Below are positions 23,501 to 34,620 of a stretch of DNA of 64,000 nt, in pieces. A program made the translations under genes and the position numbers. Each line of letters begins with the position of its first letter. Position 1 is the stretch's first letter. The stretch spans positions 14,304,405-14,368,404 of the forward strand of contig NC_049980.1 of assembly GCF_000003815.2 (NCBI RefSeq). The letters run 5' to 3'. This DNA comes from Branchiostoma floridae. Lineage: Eukaryota > Chordata > Leptocardii > Amphioxiformes > Branchiostomatidae. The notes beneath the pieces are model-generated. The model was not told the DNA's origin. It was given only the letters and a program-made list of their open reading frames with translations, and ran no database searches.

Positions 23501-25210
23501 ATGCCGCTACACGGAAAAAATGAGTTATCCCGGCATAATGACTAATATGGCAATGACGGTCAAGATCTCTTCTGTATACTGATTCAAAAAGAAGAAAAGC
23601 TACAGGATACGTTTTCCGTGAGCGACGATGGTGCTAAGACACCCACAACGCACTTAAAACGTACGATCTGGGTAATCAGGCGACGAAACGTCGTAGTTGT
23701 CACGTCCATTATCCAGGATAGCAAGCTTCACAAATCAATAATAGCACGTCAAAATCTGTGACATCGAAGAACAGACTTTTTGGGAAATACGAAATATTAT
23801 ACACTGCTATAGCGGTAGCAAAACACTGGGAGCCAAAACGAAGGGAACACCTATGAACTGCGTCTTATTTTCACGGACTACTTCGTCCTTCACTCTTGAG
23901 TCTTGACAGATCACCACAATGCATTTCCCTTCCCTGTGCATGTGTACTTAGAATCACAAACCTCCTTATTTGAATCAGCTCAAAAATATCACATCGTCCA
24001 CTTTCCTTTTTTGCATGTGCTCATGTAAGATGCTAACATGTATTTTAAGTTAGATAGATGAATGAATAAATGTTTAAGTCTGATAGTATTTTGATTTATC
24101 GCCTTTAAGAAAGGTGCTCCAAAACCTCACCAGGTCCCATCAGAGATATGAGATTTGAGTAAGGAAACCTCAAAGCTCAATGACGCCTAGGCTTTAACTC
24201 TTGGAGCTGAACTCCATCGGCTGTTACCCACCTGACAAGCTAATCTTTAACGTAAGACTGTAAACACGCCATGTGGTTATGAAGTTACACACGAAGTGTA
24301 TCTATTGTATATAGCATGTGCTTGCCGTACAGGGGAAGACGGAGCTGATAGCTTGCACTAAAGGTTGACAGAGTTCAACGACCCCGCCCATGTTTGTTGG
24401 CGCCGCATTGTCTTGAAGACCCACAGGCTTCTGACATGACAGGAAGTTTCCTAAGCTATCTGTGGAGTCCGGTGACCTATTAATAGACACGATACTAAGT
24501 TTGGAGAGGCGTCCTTGTGAGATTCCGTGAGAAGTAAACCACCTGGATGAGTGATACACCGCAGGTGTCTTCTGGGCAGAGAACGACCTGATGGTGTTGT
24601 CTGTATCGGGTACTGTATCTCATCGGACTGCGCCCAAAAATGGACAGCCTTGCCAATTTCTCCTTCGGTTACACTGATTTGCATATGAAGCCGACGTGAG
24701 CATGCTATTGGAAATCACAGTCATGTTACTGAATTGATCACACCAATGTACAATGACTAAATATAGGTTTACATAAAAAGGATTTAATATGGTGAAATGA
24801 TGTTCACTTATGCTACTTGAAACAACACAGGTAACATACTAGTAGTACAAAGTATAAAATGTGGTCATTTGCGTTTATTAGCGTCATTTTCAAAAACTAT
24901 TTCAAAGATTGAACAAAAATCTTAATTTCATGCTACATGTACAAACTGGCACTGATTGGCGTCGATTGGCACCAATTGCAAGTTTGAGAATTCCTGGCGC
25001 AATCTAGCACAAACAGTTGGTCCAGTGAGAAACCGCTTATGACTTAATAACTTGCCAAAATGATGCCGGTTTTGAAAATGTGAGTCTCGTCATCAAAATG
25101 CCTCTGCCACGTTGGCAACAGGAAACCGTCCGTATCCATGTATCTTACCGAATGTTTGCAGACATCATTACCTTCGGCAAGATAGTTAATTTGTGCAATG
25201 GTAGAGCAGC
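20542..25210. other. Intergenic, no gene recognised
   Basis: About 4.7 kb without splice-supported coding sequence. A TTACAGTA end preceded by GCTGCGAAAATTTC at about 22400-22458 looks like a worn copy of the TACTGTAA MITE. Minus-strand frames at 22553-22828 (hydrophobic) and 24302-24684 have no recognisable domain. Confidence 0.45.
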
Positions 25211-25272
25211 TGTGGTGTGGTGTGGTGTGGTGTGGTGTGGTGTGGTGTGGTGTGGTGTGGTGTGGTGTGGTG
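25211..25272. repeat. (TGTGG)n pentanucleotide array, left half
   Basis: About 12 perfect TGTGG units. The array resumes at 25694 beyond an inserted element, so the two halves were once one array. Confidence 0.95.
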
Positions 25273-25693
25273 TAGGGCTGGGTATCGGTACAGCGTACCG
25301 GTACAAAACCGGTTTTTCTTATCGGACCGGTCCAGAAAAACCGGACCTGAAAAAAATAGGTGAACCGGATGTTGGACCGATTAGAAAATTAACATATTAT
25401 TTGATCAGGCATTCACACGTTTTGGTGCTTGCAGGTGGAAGAAAATGACAAAAGTGAAGTAGAGTAGAGTTTATAGTCATTTCTACCAAGTTTTACAGTC
25501 AATCGTACAGGTGCAGTTAGCGTTGTAGGAATTTAAGACGCCAGTGTAAGTCTAATACTCTACCAAACAGATTTCTTTGTAGTGAAATGGACCAATGGTA
25601 TGAGTCATACTGAATCAGGTCCAGGTTCAGGTCCGGACCTTTGGACCTGAACCGGACCTGGACCTGAATTTTCTGTACCGGTACCCACCCCTA
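25273..25693. mobile_element. hAT-like non-autonomous element inserted in the TGTGG array
   Basis: 421 bp with terminal inverted repeats: left TAGGGCTGGGTATCGGTAC, right (inverted) TAGGGGTGGGTACCGGTAC. The flanking 8-mers are GTGTGGTG (25265-25272) and GTGTCGTG (25694-25701), a 7-of-8 match consistent with the 8-bp duplication of hAT elements. The interior carries GGTCCGGACC / CCGGACCTG repeats near both ends and no transposase frame. The TAGGG/CAGGG end with GGGTA is typical of hAT families. Confidence 0.85.
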
Positions 25694-25748
25694 GTGTCGT
25701 GTGGTGTGGTGTGGTGTGGTGTGGTGTGGTGTGGTGTGGTGTGGTGTG
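25694..25748. repeat. (TGTGG)n pentanucleotide array, right half
   Basis: About 10 units following the hAT-like insertion, in the same phase and strand as the left half. Confidence 0.95.
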
Positions 25749-25749
25749 T

Positions 25750-26310
25750 GACGAAGGTCAAGGTCGATTTTAGGTATGAGACCTTGGTACTGCAGCAGAA
25801 TACATATTTCCATTTTTGTATCTTTTGACCTGGACGGGCTATGGTCTTGATCTTTTTGGTGGCAGATAGCTTGTGATGTAAGGGAGAGGTGGTGCATATT
25901 TGGGCCCCCCAGCAGCTTCCAAGAAGAATTACTTAAGCAACGACAGATTTCCATGGTATTTAGTATGCAGCTGAATGCAACATAATGAATTGTGAATTGA
26001 GACTAAGTTTGTATATCTAATGAGGAAAATCAATAATTACCGCGTTTTTCATTATAGGACACAAATACATATAACATGAAGTTTGTGACTGGTGGAAGAT
26101 GAACAGATATACTAATTATGCAAATAAGTCCCAAATTTGCATAATTGATGCAAAAGGTCCATAATTCTTCTTAGTGATAAATTATTGGACTGTGGCCTAT
26201 GAAAGTTAATTAAAGGTGTACATAAGCAAGCATAGATTATTTAGATGTGAAAGTCATTTGCATAATCAGAATATTTCATGGGGATATGATGTCCCCGATC
26301 TCTTGTTGTT
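25750..26310 (+). mobile_element. ACCTTYGCCA-family element, internal fragment (copy A)
   Basis: It contains AAGGTCAAGGTCGATTTTAG, GGTGGCAGATAGCTTGTGAT, GGGCCCCCCAGCAGCTTCC and an octamer palindrome block (AATTATGCAAATAAGTCCC then AAATTTGCATAATTGATGC). These are the same parts, in the same order, as the long copy at 41482-42815. The left terminus is missing and the right terminus was not found. Confidence 0.7.
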
Positions 26311-26590
26311 CATACGTTATGCTGCGGTGCTGCATGGTTTGTTTCACGTGACATGAACACACAGAGCCCCCCATTCCTGCACGTTACCCGATGTCAGTAG
26401 GGTCAGTGTTTCAAATGCAAGATCATGCAAGCTGTTCTGCTAGGCATGCTCATCACGTGAAGAGATACATCACTTAGACTCAACAGGTAACGGTACATGA
26501 AGAGGCTAAATCCAGGACACACAGAATACAAATTATGGTCTTTCGTTCCACTCAACAGTGCACCCATTGAGCCCGGTCAAATAAATGAAT

Positions 26591-26630
26591 GTGCGATCGT
26601 CGTGCGATCGCAAACTGAGGACAGTCGCAC
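26591..26630. repeat. Short GTGCGA palindrome
   Basis: The segment starts GTGCGATCGTCGTGCGATCG and ends ACTGAGGACAGTCGCAC, so GTGCGA and TCGCAC face each other over 40 bp. It may be a solo MITE end. Confidence 0.35.
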
Positions 26631-26746
26631 ATATGTCAGCTGTTTTCTGAGCGAAAAGACTGCCTGGGGTTGTTTCTGGCCTACGATAAATGTGACTGTG
26701 CTGTTACTACTTTCTACAATTAATGGGGGTGGGTTGGTGGTTGTTT

Positions 26747-26759
26747 GGGGGGGGGGGGG
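26747..26759. repeat. Poly-G run
   Basis: Thirteen G residues. It inflates a Gly-rich frame that should not be annotated. Confidence 0.9.
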
Positions 26760-27121
26760 ATAGTAGGTACACTGATAGCCCCCGTACTAATATGATATCA
26801 TCCCACCTGTGGAAGGTGACCTCGCCATCTATCCGCTGTAACTGGACCGTAAGCCTCACACAAAGGGCGTCTAGACAAACGGCAACGTTACGAAATCCTA
26901 ACCACCACATAACTTATCTCGACACGCCCTATGTAGCTATAACATGTTATCATAGTAAATTTGTACCTTTCTTTCTATTGTTTTGGGCTTCGAACCGCTT
27001 TGGAAGGGGGCAAGAGAAAGATTCAGCTGTTCAGTTGTTGTTGTTTTATGATGTGCCTTCATTCACATTTAACTTGTCGGCAGGGATGAATTCAGTTAAT
27101 CATATCACTGTATATTCCCGT

Positions 27122-27182
27122 GGTGTCATGTAGTCTAGCGGTTAGACTGTCTACCCAAGAAGTTAGACTGTCTACCCAAGAA
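27122..27182 (+). repeat. tRNA A-box-like SINE head with 21-bp tandem duplication
   Basis: GTGTCATGTAGTCTAGCGGTTAGAC resembles a tRNA 5' half with an A-box (in pieces: TAGTCTAGCGGTTAG). GTTAGACTGTCTACCCAAG then repeats in tandem and no B-box follows. This is probably a truncated tRNA-derived SINE. Confidence 0.4.
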
Positions 27183-27213
27183 TCAAGAAGTTCTGTATCT
27201 GTATCTATATAGC

Positions 27214-27430
27214 CGGTATAACCGCCCTTCGGCGTAACACACCAGCTTCGCAGGCACGCGGTGCGGCAGCAGCTGGTTATATTACACTGAACGATCCGTC
27301 ACACCTAACTTCTGCACATCTATCTGCAAGCGTTCTTTAAAACTATCCAGAGAAGAGGCCCCTACTGTGCTTGGTGATAACAAGTTCCACTCTACGATAG
27401 TTCTAGGAAAATACGAATTTTTTCAAACCA
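27214..27430 (-). mobile_element. LINE ORF2 3' end, minus strand
   Basis: The minus strand reads FPRTIVEWNLLSPSTVGASS followed by LDSFKERLQIDVQKLGVTDR, then a stop and non-coding tail. This is the conserved C-terminal signature of invertebrate non-LTR retrotransposon ORF2. It is homologous to the fragment at 18075-18290 but better preserved. Confidence 0.8.
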
Positions 27431-27539
27431 CTGGCCCAGGGAAAAGGCACGATCTTCATCATATCATACACGGGTGAAATTATGTACCTAGCGTCCGTTA
27501 AGAATCTCTCGGACTGGATGCTAAACGGCATTTCAGGAA

Positions 27540-28640
27540 AGCCACACCGTAAAGAACCCACCACACTAATTGAAAAAGTAGGGATGGTTCCGAACAGCTG
27601 AACTACCAAAGTTTGATAAAATGATAATAACAGACAAATTATCATCATATAATATCCCCGTATAAATAAATGATGCATAACCATTCGGAATAAAAATACC
27701 GACTACCTAGCATGGTTTGGCCAGAAATCGATCTCATGGTTTGAAAATGCCGAAGTACAGCGATCTAGTTTCCCCTAGCAACAGGACCACGTGGTGTCTA
27801 TTTTAGGCCGTGGCTGCCAGCCGACGTCACTCCCCTCTCCATGTGACAAGGTTGCAGCAAAGCCTTCATGCTTCCAACACAAGACCTTAATATTTAGGCC
27901 AAGTTTGCATAACCCATTTCCACTAAACTAGAACACACCGGTTGAGCAACGGGGCGATGTCAAATTACGACGTTGTTTAGGATCTTAGAATCTTTTGTCT
28001 GTGTAAGGTGTGTCTTTCCATGATTCCTCCAATCAGCAACTTTTCTGTGGGGTTCAAAGATATAACAACGCCAACATAGATTTGCATATCCTGAGCGAAT
28101 CCCATACTCTTCCCTCAGGATGACACCCGGGCTAACAGTTGCAGTCACTCAGGACTGGTAGCTTTGGTCGTAATTCCTGACCCAAATTGAAGACCACTAG
28201 TTCTGAGTCGTTAGACCTGACTTGGATATCTGAGCACATTAAATCAGTGGGTCTTAAACCGCTTTTTTAGGGAACAAGCTGTAAATAAACGAGATAAACG
28301 CTGATATACGATACATAAACCGGGGAAGTATTAGAGCATGAACGATCCAGCGAGACCTCGGGTGGGTATATCAAGCCGATACTTAAAAAACTGCGGGCAA
28401 GACTCCCATAAATGGGGCTTTCTCACGAGTATATATCAAAACCGTTACATCACTGAAAACTATAACAGTCTCTGATCTTACTTTCATATCAGTCATCAGT
28501 TTATAACGGAAAGTTAACTGTGATTGAGTACCAAAAGCGATGTACACTGTGATGGGCCTTTAGGCACAGCCAGGCTATGTATGACAAGTATGAGCTGCAT
28601 GGTTTGTTATCTGCACTGGGCCAATTACTAGCGGCTTTGG
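27540..28640. other. Intergenic; short SINE-core match at left
   Basis: CCGTAAAGAACCCACCACAC at about 27548-27567 matches the core shared with the SINE at 29283-29645 and the block at 44839. No gene is seen in the rest. Confidence 0.4.
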
Positions 28641-29282
28641 AAGGATAAAGTTTGACTTTGTAGGTCAGCCCCGCGGATTCTGACTAATCCGACAACAATG
28701 GAGCTCTTGACAAACAAGTTTACATAACCACCGTACTGCTGACACTTGATTGACAGGCCACTAAAACCTTGAGATGTCGATGTATCCGGATAATCACCCC
28801 TCCCTGTATGATATATCATAACGCGGTCATCATCAGCTCACGCACGGTCGTCGCGACGGCGCCAGAAGGCTCGATCCGTCCAAAATCATCTCTCAGCTCC
28901 GACGCGACGGCGTCTGCCGACAGATTGTCCGGTGCTGAGATAAGGAGAGACGCCGGTGGTATCGCGTGTCTAGCACAGGTGCCCCGGGCTCAGACGGCTG
29001 GCGTCGCTACAGCTACAGGTGGTTGATTGGGGGGAGGAGAGGGATTCCCTCAGATAAGTGGTCTAGACTGTGCGTTTGGCAACATACAGACCACGCGACT
29101 CAAGGCTAGGCTACCCTTCCAACTTCTCTCCCTACGGGCTGAATGTCTTCACTGTCTGACTACTTATGGCAAAGCGAAATACATTTGTACATATCATTGG
29201 ATCAAAAAAGGAATTTCAGTCATGTACTTTTAGAAATAGGACATCACATCAGGAGCATCTTAAGTTCTCCACGAGCCCAGGG
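28640..29282. other. GC-rich intergenic stretch, no gene recognised
   Basis: Locally CpG-rich sequence (28830-29030) with open frames but no domain or splice support. It could be a regulatory island; nothing in it identifies a function. Confidence 0.3.
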
Positions 29283-29645
29283 TTTTTTTTTTTTTTTTTT
29301 TTTTGGTTTCGCATAAGCGGTAAACCACCATTAGGCGTAGCACGCCAGTTTTGTACACTGAGTGCAACTTGCGTAATATCAGACTGGTATTTTTCCACCG
29401 GTCACATCAGGATGGATCACTGTGCACTTCTCTTTTAAATAAGTGCGGTGGTTCTTTAACTTGCATGAGGTGTTGCACCTCTTTTAAAACACGTCCCATC
29501 CGACAAGACGTCCGTTAACGAAGATGGGCATCAATTTTCACCTGAGTCGGGCGTGAAGTTCCCTTCCCAATGTCACAGCATCGTGGCCTACTGAGAGATT
29601 CGAACCCCCAGAACCTTTAGAGTTTAAATCACCAACCATCTTGGA
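29283..29645 (-). mobile_element. tRNA-derived SINE, near full length
   Basis: On the minus strand the element starts with a tRNA-like head. It has GATGGTTGGTGA as an A-box relative and GGTTCGAATCTC as a near-perfect B-box at about 29599-29610. A roughly 270-base body follows, including a GTTAAAGAACCACCGCAC core, and it ends in 22 A residues (29283-29304 as T). RNA polymerase III promoter boxes plus a poly(A) tail define a SINE. A target duplication was not obvious. Confidence 0.8.
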
Positions 29646-30210
29646 GTGTTTAACTTAACGTCGCCGTGAATCCTATTTTACCATTGACGTTGAATACACT
29701 TTTCCGGCAAAATTTCAATAATTTTTTTTGTTAGCTAGTATATGAATACATAGCCTTTATGGCACGAGGTGGACAAAGTCACGGTATCTCAGTCCACAAT
29801 CAATGTCCACAATCTTTCCTTTCAACATCTGCTTGAAAATCACCAGATTTAGGTTAAAGCATGTCATCTTCCAAATGGTACTCCAAGTCCATGCTTTTGA
29901 TCAAGTTGACTATACTTAACCATGTTGGATCATGTGGCTTTCAAGTGGTCTTAACAGCACACAAATGTAGGTCAATCAGTTGCAACGGGAGGTCAAGTAC
30001 TAGAATACACAGTGCTAACAACAACAGGCTTCCATGGCGGAACGGTAATCTCCGAGCAAAATCGATATGTCGGACAAGACAGTACCATGAATGTAGGCCA
30101 CCAGGGCCTATAGCGTCCGGGGAGCCGCAAGCTTGGGAAACGTAGCGATTTTTCTACATCAGCTTCAGCAGGATGAAATGTTCTTTACTCGAACATATCT
30201 AATTTCGACG

Positions 30211-30750
30211 TCGCACAATTCTGCACCAGGACGATTCGGCACCAGGTCCAGGACGATTCGACACCAGGTCCAGGACAATTCGGCACCAGGTCCAGGACAA
30301 TTCGGCACCAGGTCCAGGACAATTCAGCACCAGGTCCAGGACGATTCGGCACCAGGTCCAGGACGATTTGGCACCAGGTCTAGGACGATTCGGCACCAGG
30401 TCCAGGACGATTCGGCACCAGGTCCAGGACGATTCGGCACCAGGTCTAGGACGATTCGGCACCAGGTCTAGGACGCTTCGGCGCCAGGTCCAGGACGCTT
30501 CGGCGCCAGGTCCAGGACGCTTCGGCGCCAGGTCCAGGACGCTTCGGCGCCAGGTCCAGGACGATTCGGCACCAGGTCCAGGTCCAGGACGCTTCGGCGC
30601 CAGGTCCAGACGATTCGGCACCAGGTCCAGGACGCTTCGGCGCCAGGTCCAGGACGCTTCGGCGCCAGGTCCAGGACGATTCGGCACTAGGTCCAGGACG
30701 ATTCGGCACCAGGTCCAGGACGATTTGGCACCAGGTCCAGAACGATTCGT
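30211..30750. repeat. 22-bp minisatellite, about 24 copies
   Basis: The unit is GGACGATTCGGCACCAGGTC plus CA. There are two variants: the ATTCGGCACC type forms the left (about 30230-30465) and right (about 30670-30740) parts, and the CTTCGGCGCC type dominates the centre (about 30470-30665). Because 22 is not a multiple of three and the unit has no stop codon, frames stay open on both strands. The 100-160 codon ORFs here are artefacts. Degenerate relatives continue to about 30885. Confidence 0.95.
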
Positions 30751-30945
30751 GCATCTTAGTTATCTAACAAATTGCGTATGATTTTCATCACTGAAACGTT
30801 TACCGAAAGGGCTGTCTCAACGTAGAAAAAACGAGTAGTATCTCAAACCGGCACCTGGAAAGTTCGGCCCCTAGTCGATCAGGACGATTTTCTACCATAC
30901 CTAGCGCGGTTCACATACGTTTAGCCGTCATGACAACACCTGAGT

Positions 30946-31030
30946 CTAACTCTAACTCTACCGTTAACCCTAACCCTAATTCTAACGCACCCCTAACCTC
31001 AATTCTAACTTTGACCATAACCCTAACCAT
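30946..31030. repeat. Degenerate telomere-like (CCCTAA)n tract
   Basis: Repeated CTAACTCTAACTCTA, TTAACCCTAACCCTAATTC and CATAACCCTAACCAT units over about 85 bp. TTAGGG is the usual metazoan telomere unit; this is an interstitial, diverged array. Confidence 0.6.
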
Positions 31031-33296
31031 AGCTATAACGGGAGTTATCCTAGGCGTTATGCAAAACTGTCCTGGGGCTAGGGGCCTAACTGTCAAGGTG
31101 ACGAAACATCATGATTCCAGCTCGAACTGCCCAAGTACCGGTGTGGTATACTTGTTTTTTCTATATCCTGAGGCAGCCATTTAGCATTTTAGGTAACCAA
31201 TATGCCAAATACGTTAAGTAACCAAGGAGCCGCATCGTTCTTGAGCTGGTGTGGAAACGGCCTGACCAATCGGCTTGGGGCCGAATCGTCCCAATGTCAA
31301 ATTGACCTTGATTGGGGAGTGTTCATGAGCAAAGTTTTTGAAGGTCCTGAATGTATGACAGGGGCCATATGAGAGAACAGCTCTCGGGTCTAAAGCGTGT
31401 CAATAGTTTAAGACAGTCTGTCTATTGCGTACATGTTTATGTAACATTACACAGTCTGAATGTACCGCGTAAAAGCTTTAGAATGAGTTGATAAACACTG
31501 CACAATGCTCTCTGCAGAAAACGTGGGGGTCGCGTGTACAAACAATTGATTATGAGCAAAGATATTCTATGACAAACAAAAGTTCGGAGACCTCATACCT
31601 CCATGAAATATTTAGAGCAATCGTAGATTTATGCTCCGTATTGTCTCCTTGATTATGTAAATAAGACTGTAGTTAGCACAAACTATTTCATTTGTGATAG
31701 TATTCTAAACCAAAATTACATCTATTGAATGTGTAAAAGACCTATTTTTTAAGGATCCCATTATCATTTCCTTATGAATTATGAAAATTCAAGTATGTCA
31801 TAACTTCAAACATGTCATTTTCACCATTTACCACCAAGGAATTACGGTACTCTCGCATTAAGTATGCAAATTAGACTCTTAATTTCGTAATTTGTAGTTA
31901 CAGATGTTTCACGTGTCTGCCGTGATTTACATACGTTACGAAAGAAAAAAAGATCTATGCAACCAAAAATCTAGGCCATTCGTGTCCAGGACATGTCGAC
32001 AAAAGAAGTTTTGCTTCATTACCAAGGTCACACACAAGGGGGCCCAAAGTTGACCCTGGCCCTTGTCTTCCCAGCACCTATTCACATACAAATATCATTA
32101 TATTACATATAGAGGTTCCAACGGTATGTTGATCACAAATATCATAAAACACAATCGCACACACACACAGATGCGCACACACGTACACACTGTCAGAAAC
32201 ACCAAACACAACACTCTTTTTTCATGGAGGCAAAAATGGAGCTGTCATCATAGGGAAATGTGTCTGTTTGGCCTCGTCAATCAGCAGTATTACATGTGAA
32301 CGTCATACCTGTCAGTAACCACAAGACAAATGGGGAAAACTTCCCCGTTAGGTTCCGGCAGGTGTGTGGAATGCCTTTGGATGACCCGTAACAGTGACGT
32401 TTGTCAATGGTTTCGAATGCTTGATATTGAATAGCACAGTGTTACGGTACAATGACTCTTTATTATAGTGTATGAGATGTGTGGTGTGGAACATAAGTTT
32501 ACAGTACAGTGGGTGAGTGTATATTCTATTGTCACATTTGCCATTTTCAAAGCGTCAGTACTGTTTTGGAAGAGTTGTTCAGACAGCCCTTCACGCCTAC
32601 TTCCGCCCAAGGGCTATCTCATAGGCGCGGATGTACGTCAGAACAAGCTTCTTGCTTTGGCCGGTGAGAGGACAATGACGTCATCTGTTTCTACCTGGAA
32701 TGCCGACTTGCTGCAAGGTGCACGCTCCTGTCGACTTCTATATGTCTCACCCTTCCCACCCCCGTACATTCGATAACTGGTGGGGAACCGTGAGAGGAAA
32801 CACTGTGCAGGCGTCACCACTTGGCACGTGTTGGTGTGCTCCCTTCGTGCACTATGTATTAATGTAACATCAGGAAAACCAAGGCTGCTACACTGTGTAC
32901 TGACCCCTGTCTCGTGTCACTTCACCGCGTCAATATACAACCAGGTTTAATAAACACACCTGAACAAAGACCACAGGGTGCACTCGGAGAGGCCGTGAAC
33001 TGTCACGACCGGCCAGGAAAAGGTTCATTTTCAAAATGAGAGTGGGACCAAATTGATTGCTTCCCTGTCAGCATCACTCAAGGTCAAGTTGTCCGTTTGA
33101 TGCAGGGGCGGGGCGGTGGTAATGAAGCTGAACTTGGCATACCTTGAATTGATTTCAGCCTGCACATGCATTGAGTTAGCAATCTACTATTGGCAATCGT
33201 CTTTTTTCCAGATGATTTGAAAGAGTAAGAAAAAAATGATTGTTTTCCCCCTCTCCTCTCGTTTTTCCTAGTTGCCTGGTACGTGGTCTACCCAAG
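31031..33296. other. Intergenic, no gene recognised
   Basis: About 2.2 kb with no supported coding exon. A short (CA)n run lies at 32157-32190. Open frames around 32468-32820 on both strands are overlapping and without recognisable domains. Confidence 0.45.
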
Positions 33297-33422
33297 TAGC
33301 CTAGATGCCAGCCTTTTTACTAAAAGTTTTAGCTTTAGTACGTCTTTTCGGTCGCTTCCCGTTTTTGGTATGGGAAGCGACCGAGAGAGCTTGTTAAAGG
33401 TAAAAAGGCTGGCTCCAGGCCT
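33297..33422. mobile_element. TAGCCTGG-family MITE, copy 2
   Basis: It starts TAGCCTAGATGCCAGCCTTT and ends AAAAGGCTGGCTCCAGGCC, matching both ends of the element at 20431-20532. It contains an internal hairpin (GGTCGCTTCCCG / GGGAAGCGACC). The flanks share only CCAAG/GTCC-type similarity, so the duplication is not clear. Confidence 0.7.
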
Positions 33423-33489
33423 GGTCCAAGGTCATGGTGTTCCAAGATGGACCTCTTCTAAGACAGAAACTAGAGTTCCCCGACCCCAT

Positions 33490-34387
33490 ACCTTCGCCAA
33501 ATGATTTTAACCTTTGCAACTGGTGTTTCAATTGTGTCTATCATTAATTATGTAAATAAAATCTAATTTGCATAAATAATATTAGTTAATCATCTCGTCC
33601 ATCCAAATGACATACACAATCTATGTTAAGACAGAATGGTTTAATCGCATTTTCTGATAATCTATGCAAATGAGGTAATCATTTGCATAATAAGTATTCA
33701 ATGATCTTCACCTATTCATCATCACCCATCATCATCATCGATCCGGGCTGGTTGCACGGATGGCCTATTCATAACTATTCATAACTATTCCACCCATTCA
33801 TGACTTTCAAATGCCACCAGTAAGAAATTTACTACAATGGGCTGAAAGCAATTTCTCATACATTATGCAAATTGGCTCTTTATTGCATATCAAATGTTCA
33901 TTTATGAATATTCTTGTCTTACTCATCTACCAATGTCACATGTTGCAAAAATCTTTTAATGGAACAGATTGGGTTTAGATAATTTCCTCATTAATCATGC
34001 AAATTAGATATCAATTTGCATTATTATATATATGTATATGACGCATCACTTAAGCTATCTACATACCAACAATTATGGCTATATATCGACCCCTTCTTGA
34101 GTTATTCCCTTTCAAAATCTGACACTTAACAGACCCCTGCAGTTCCAAAACAAGCCGCTGGGGGGGGGGGGGGGGCTAGACCACGTATTCTCTGCCCCAA
34201 GAGCTTAACACATCATGTCCAGAAGTCGAGATATCAAACCCGATAGGGAGCCCAAAATCTAATCGTTTCCAGTCAGTACAATTCATGCACCTCGGGTTAT
34301 GGTGATTTTCTTCAAACACACACACACATACACATACACACATACACACACAAACGCTACCCAAAATATAACCTTCTTGGCGAAGGT
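33490..34387 (-). mobile_element. ACCTTYGCCA-family element, near complete, minus strand (copy B)
   Basis: Left end ACCTTCGCCAAATG, right end TTGGCGAAGGT, so the termini are inverted. Read on the minus strand it has the same order as copy C: a TTATATTTTGGG start, a (TG)n stretch, a CTAGCGGCTT-like motif (here expanded to a 16-base poly-G at about 34160-34175 on the plus strand), then AT-rich blocks with ATGCAAAT / ATTTGCAT octamers, and the terminal repeat. There is no coding capacity. Confidence 0.8.
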
Positions 34388-34530
34388 GACAATGTACTGG
34401 CGTGGTAGTCGTTAGTGTGTGCGTGAGGATATTACTTGCCGCCTTTTTGACCACTACATGGATATCACTTTATTTCCCTTTATTTCACATTAACTCTCAA
34501 TGACAGTGGTGGAAGTCTGTGACTGCCGGA

Positions 34531-34620
34531 TTGGTTGGTTGGTTGGTTGCTTGTTTGTTTATTTGTTTGTTTGTTTGGCTGGCTGGCTGGCTGGCTGGTT
34601 GGTTGGTTGGTTTGTTGGTT
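34531..34620. repeat. Tetranucleotide repeats (GGTT)n, (TTTG)n, (GGCT)n
   Basis: Consecutive short tandem runs of GGTT, TTTG, GGCT and again GGTT. They give a Leu-Val-Cys-Trp open frame that is not a gene. Confidence 0.9.

Noticed and set aside
30133-30781. Overlapping open frames of 110-160 codons on both strands
   Set aside because: They arise from the 22-bp minisatellite, whose unit has no stop in any phase; no start, splice or domain evidence.
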